Assembly: GCA_009776995.1 (NCBI GenBank)
Contig: WRMR01000366.1
Span: 1-5,236 of the forward strand
DNA: 5,236 nt
Origin: Planctomycetaceae bacterium
GTDB lineage: Bacteria > Planctomycetota > Planctomycetia > Pirellulales > Thermoguttaceae
Reading direction: 5' to 3'
Part shown: in pieces, positions 4,770 through 5,236 of the stretch
How positions within the stretch are numbered: the first letter of the stretch is position 1
Layout: every line of letters begins with the position of its first letter
Program-made: the position numbers and the translations under genes
Notes under the pieces: generated by a model
Seen by the model: the letters and a program-made list of their open reading frames with translations, nothing else
Told to the model about the DNA's origin: nothing
The model's database searches: none

Positions 4770-5236
4770 GTCTTTGGAAAATAGCGTGGCGGAGTATCGA
4801 GCATCGCTCGTTGGCATCGATTTTAACGGCACTTTCGATGGCCCTGGGGGTTGCGCTGGTCGTAACGGTGTTGGTCATTCACGGGGTGATCAGCCAAACC
4901 TTTCAACGGAGCACTCAGGGATACAGCCTCCTGATTGGTCCGAAAGGCAGCAAGCTGGAACTTGTGTTCAGCACGTCGTTTTATATCTCCGTGCCGGAAT
5001 CACAAATTCCGTACCGTTTGTATGAAGATATTGACGCCAAAAAGCTCTATGCGTCGCAAATCGAAAAGGCAATTCCGATTGCGATCAGCGAGCCTTACGA
5101 GACGGTGCCTGTCATTGCCACGTATCCCAATTATTTCACGGATTTGAAGTACGGGAATGATGATCGCTATTCTTTTCAGGCCGGCGGTGAAAACTTCAAA
5201 CACACAGACACTTACGGGGCGGTCATCGGTTCGACG
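4766..5236 (+). CDS. ABC transporter permease (MacB/FtsX type), N-terminal part
   Basis: The frame is open to the end of the window, giving the first 157 residues. It starts MSLWKIAWRSIEHR, a cytoplasmic amphipathic leader typical of this family. A long hydrophobic segment follows at about residues 19-44 (ILTALSMALGVALVVTVLVI), the first transmembrane helix. From about residue 53 a periplasmic domain of the MacB-PCD type begins (GYSLLIGPKGSKLELV, then VPESQIPYRLYEDI). The remaining membrane helices, normally three near the C-terminus, lie beyond the window. It should pair with the ATPase encoded at 3660-4349 in a mechanotransmission-type complex acting on lipoproteins, peptides or envelope components; which of these is unknown. 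The predicted start follows a 46-base gap after the 72-aa gene. An in-frame stop at 4724-4726 with no start codon between excludes an earlier start. Confidence 0.9.
   Translation, partial: MSLWKIAWRSIEHRSLASILTALSMALGVALVVTVLVIHGVISQTFQRSTQGYSLLIGPKGSKLELVFSTSFYISVPESQIPYRLYEDIDAKKLYASQIEKAIPIAISEPYETVPVIATYPNYFTDLKYGNDDRYSFQAGGENFKHTDTYGAVIGST

Overview
The window looks like chromosomal DNA from a bacterium of the Planctomycetota, perhaps a Pirellulales or Thermoguttaceae-type lineage. This assignment is an inference. It rests on remembered family features: the GyrA variant (HPHGEAIVYPT and GLPAAAMRYTE motifs, with an acidic insert in the C-terminal domain) and the ABC ATPase/permease pair (LSVGEQQRV signature; permease starting MSLWKIAWRSIEHR). 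It was not checked by a search. Genes are roughly 52-60% GC in the stretches I counted.

Layout. Bases 1-277 hold no gene. They contain a C-rich tract and a nested inverted-repeat structure (about 120-260) just downstream of gyrA. Bases 278-3178 (minus strand) are a complete gyrA, encoding the DNA gyrase A subunit (966 aa), with a TTG start and an extended Shine-Dalgarno sequence. Bases 3179-3454 are a divergent intergenic region with two good sigma70-type promoters facing outward: one for gyrA (minus) and one for the genes to the right (plus). Bases 3455-3646 encode a short 63-aa reading frame whose N-terminal part resembles the start of Rpn/YhgA-type PD-(D/E)XK nuclease proteins, probably a truncated remnant. 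Bases 3660-4349 encode a complete MacB/LolD-type ABC ATPase. Bases 4766-5236 encode the N-terminus of its likely partner, a MacB/FtsX-type permease that runs off the window.

The most interesting part lies between the ATPase and the permease. In such pairs the ATPase stop and permease start commonly touch or overlap. Here the two are separated by 420 bp of lower-GC DNA (about 38-45%, against about 57-60% in the flanking genes). The same 6-mer, ACATGA, occurs at both edges: at the ATPase stop and at the permease start. The segment carries two small frames, 52 aa (4346-4504) and 72 aa (4501-4719), each joined to the gene before it by a 4-base ATGA overlap. The second has a perfect AGGAGG ribosome-binding site. 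A 17-codon GTG frame (4716-4769) then reaches the permease ATG through two further 4-base overlaps. I recognise neither small protein. The arrangement suggests a small gene cassette inserted into, and translationally coupled within, an ABC transporter operon.

How the genes work together. GyrA with GyrB (not in the window) supplies negative supercoiling. The ATPase and permease should form an inner-membrane MacB/LolCDE-like machine whose substrate cannot be told from this window. The two small proteins would be co-translated with it, so they may modulate it or be passengers.
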